Below, piece by piece: positions 15,417 through 15,811 of a stretch of DNA of 15,811 bases (position 1 is the first letter of the stretch; every line of letters begins with the position of its first letter). The notes below the pieces were generated by a model. It worked only from the letters and a program-made list of their open reading frames with translations, searched no databases and was not told the origin of the DNA. Made by a program: the position numbers and the translations under genes. The stretch comes from an uncultured Collinsella sp. (GTDB lineage Bacteria > Actinomycetota > Coriobacteriia > Coriobacteriales > Coriobacteriaceae), in the NCBI GenBank assembly GCA_900759435.1, contig CAAEVD010000111.1:1-15811 (forward strand), in the 5' to 3' direction.

Positions 15417-15811
15417 ATGGCCCAGATTACCGCCGCTATGGTCAAGCAGCTCCGCGAGATGACCGACTCCCCGATGATGGAGTGCAAGAAGGCTCTCGTC
15501 GAGGCTGATGGCGACATGGACGCCGCCGTCGACGTTCTGCGCAAGAACGGCCTCGCCAAGGCTGCCAAGAAGGCTGGCCGTGAGACCAACGAGGGCGCTG
15601 TCGCCGCGTTTGTCTCCGAGGACGGCAAGACCGGCGCTCTGCTCGAGCTCTCCTGTGAGACCGACTTCGTCGGCTCCAACGCTAAGTTCACCGGCTTTGC
15701 TTCCAAGGTCGCTGAGGTTGTCGCTACCACCGAGCCTGCTGACGTCGACGCTCTGCTCGAGAAGCCGATGGGCGAGGAGACCGTTTCCTCCGAGCTCACC
15801 GAGATGATTCA
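15417..15811 (+). CDS. tsf: Translation elongation factor Ts, N-terminal 131 residues (3' end outside window)
   Basis: EF-Ts exchanges GDP for GTP on EF-Tu. The visible part covers the N-terminal UBA-like domain (ITAAMVKQLREMTDSPMMEC, then KKALVEADGDMDAAVDVLR) and the start of the core domain with LLELSCETDFVGSNAKF; the TDF motif contacts EF-Tu. The frame is open to the window end, so roughly half of the protein or more is missing. ATG 15417 has AAAGGA (15405-15410) six bases upstream. The T-rich 45-base spacer after rpsB contains no clear hairpin, so the two genes are co-transcribed. Confidence 0.98.
   Translation, partial: MAQITAAMVKQLREMTDSPMMECKKALVEADGDMDAAVDVLRKNGLAKAAKKAGRETNEGAVAAFVSEDGKTGALLELSCETDFVGSNAKFTGFASKVAEVVATTEPADVDALLEKPMGEETVSSELTEMI

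Noticed and set aside
1..15811. CRISPR arrays, tRNA or rRNA genes, insertion sequences, prophage or defence islands
   Set aside because: No regularly spaced repeats, tRNA-like cloverleaf sequences, transposase or phage genes were found; the window is largely core chromosome.

Overview
The window reads as a chromosomal segment of a GC-rich Actinobacterium, most likely a Coriobacteriia gut organism such as Collinsella. This rests on the GC-rich third codon positions, the family-level look of the proteins and the gene order; no database was searched, so the genus is an inference. All recognised genes lie on the + strand. No tRNA, rRNA, CRISPR array or insertion sequence was seen.

Left part (1-4794): the 3' end of glyS (glycyl-tRNA synthetase beta chain) is followed by the PPDK regulatory protein gene and then by ppdK. 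The kinase/phosphatase and its target enzyme are therefore adjacent. The 266-base gap between them holds an 18-base LacI-type palindrome and a set of helically phased TTTACC repeats. A strong hairpin terminator follows ppdK.

Middle (4835-7645): one large gene encodes a 936-residue secreted protein. It has a signal peptide and a Ser/Thr-rich central segment that looks like the pore-forming module of the aerolysin/ETX-MTX2 family. Two Ig-like segments, a disordered linker and an unrecognised C-terminal module follow. It is the only clearly accessory gene and the best candidate for new biology.

Right part (7697-15811): rplS with its own promoter, leader and terminator; rnhB, closed by a long hairpin terminator; then a tight cluster yraN-comM-dprA-trmFO-xerC; then rpsB and the start of tsf, with a promoter and a 135-base leader. 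The order rplS-rnhB-(yraN/comM)-dprA-trmFO-xerC-rpsB-tsf matches the Bacillus-type arrangement, but topA and hslUV-codY are absent from their usual places.

Three oddities stand out. comM is interrupted by a single in-frame TGA, with the frame and full-length homology intact on both sides. The xer recombinase has no ATG/GTG/TTG start that keeps its N-terminal helix; its best start is an ATA placed behind a GGAGG and overlapping the trmFO stop. The secreted protein may be an uncharacterised aerolysin-like toxin or adhesin.
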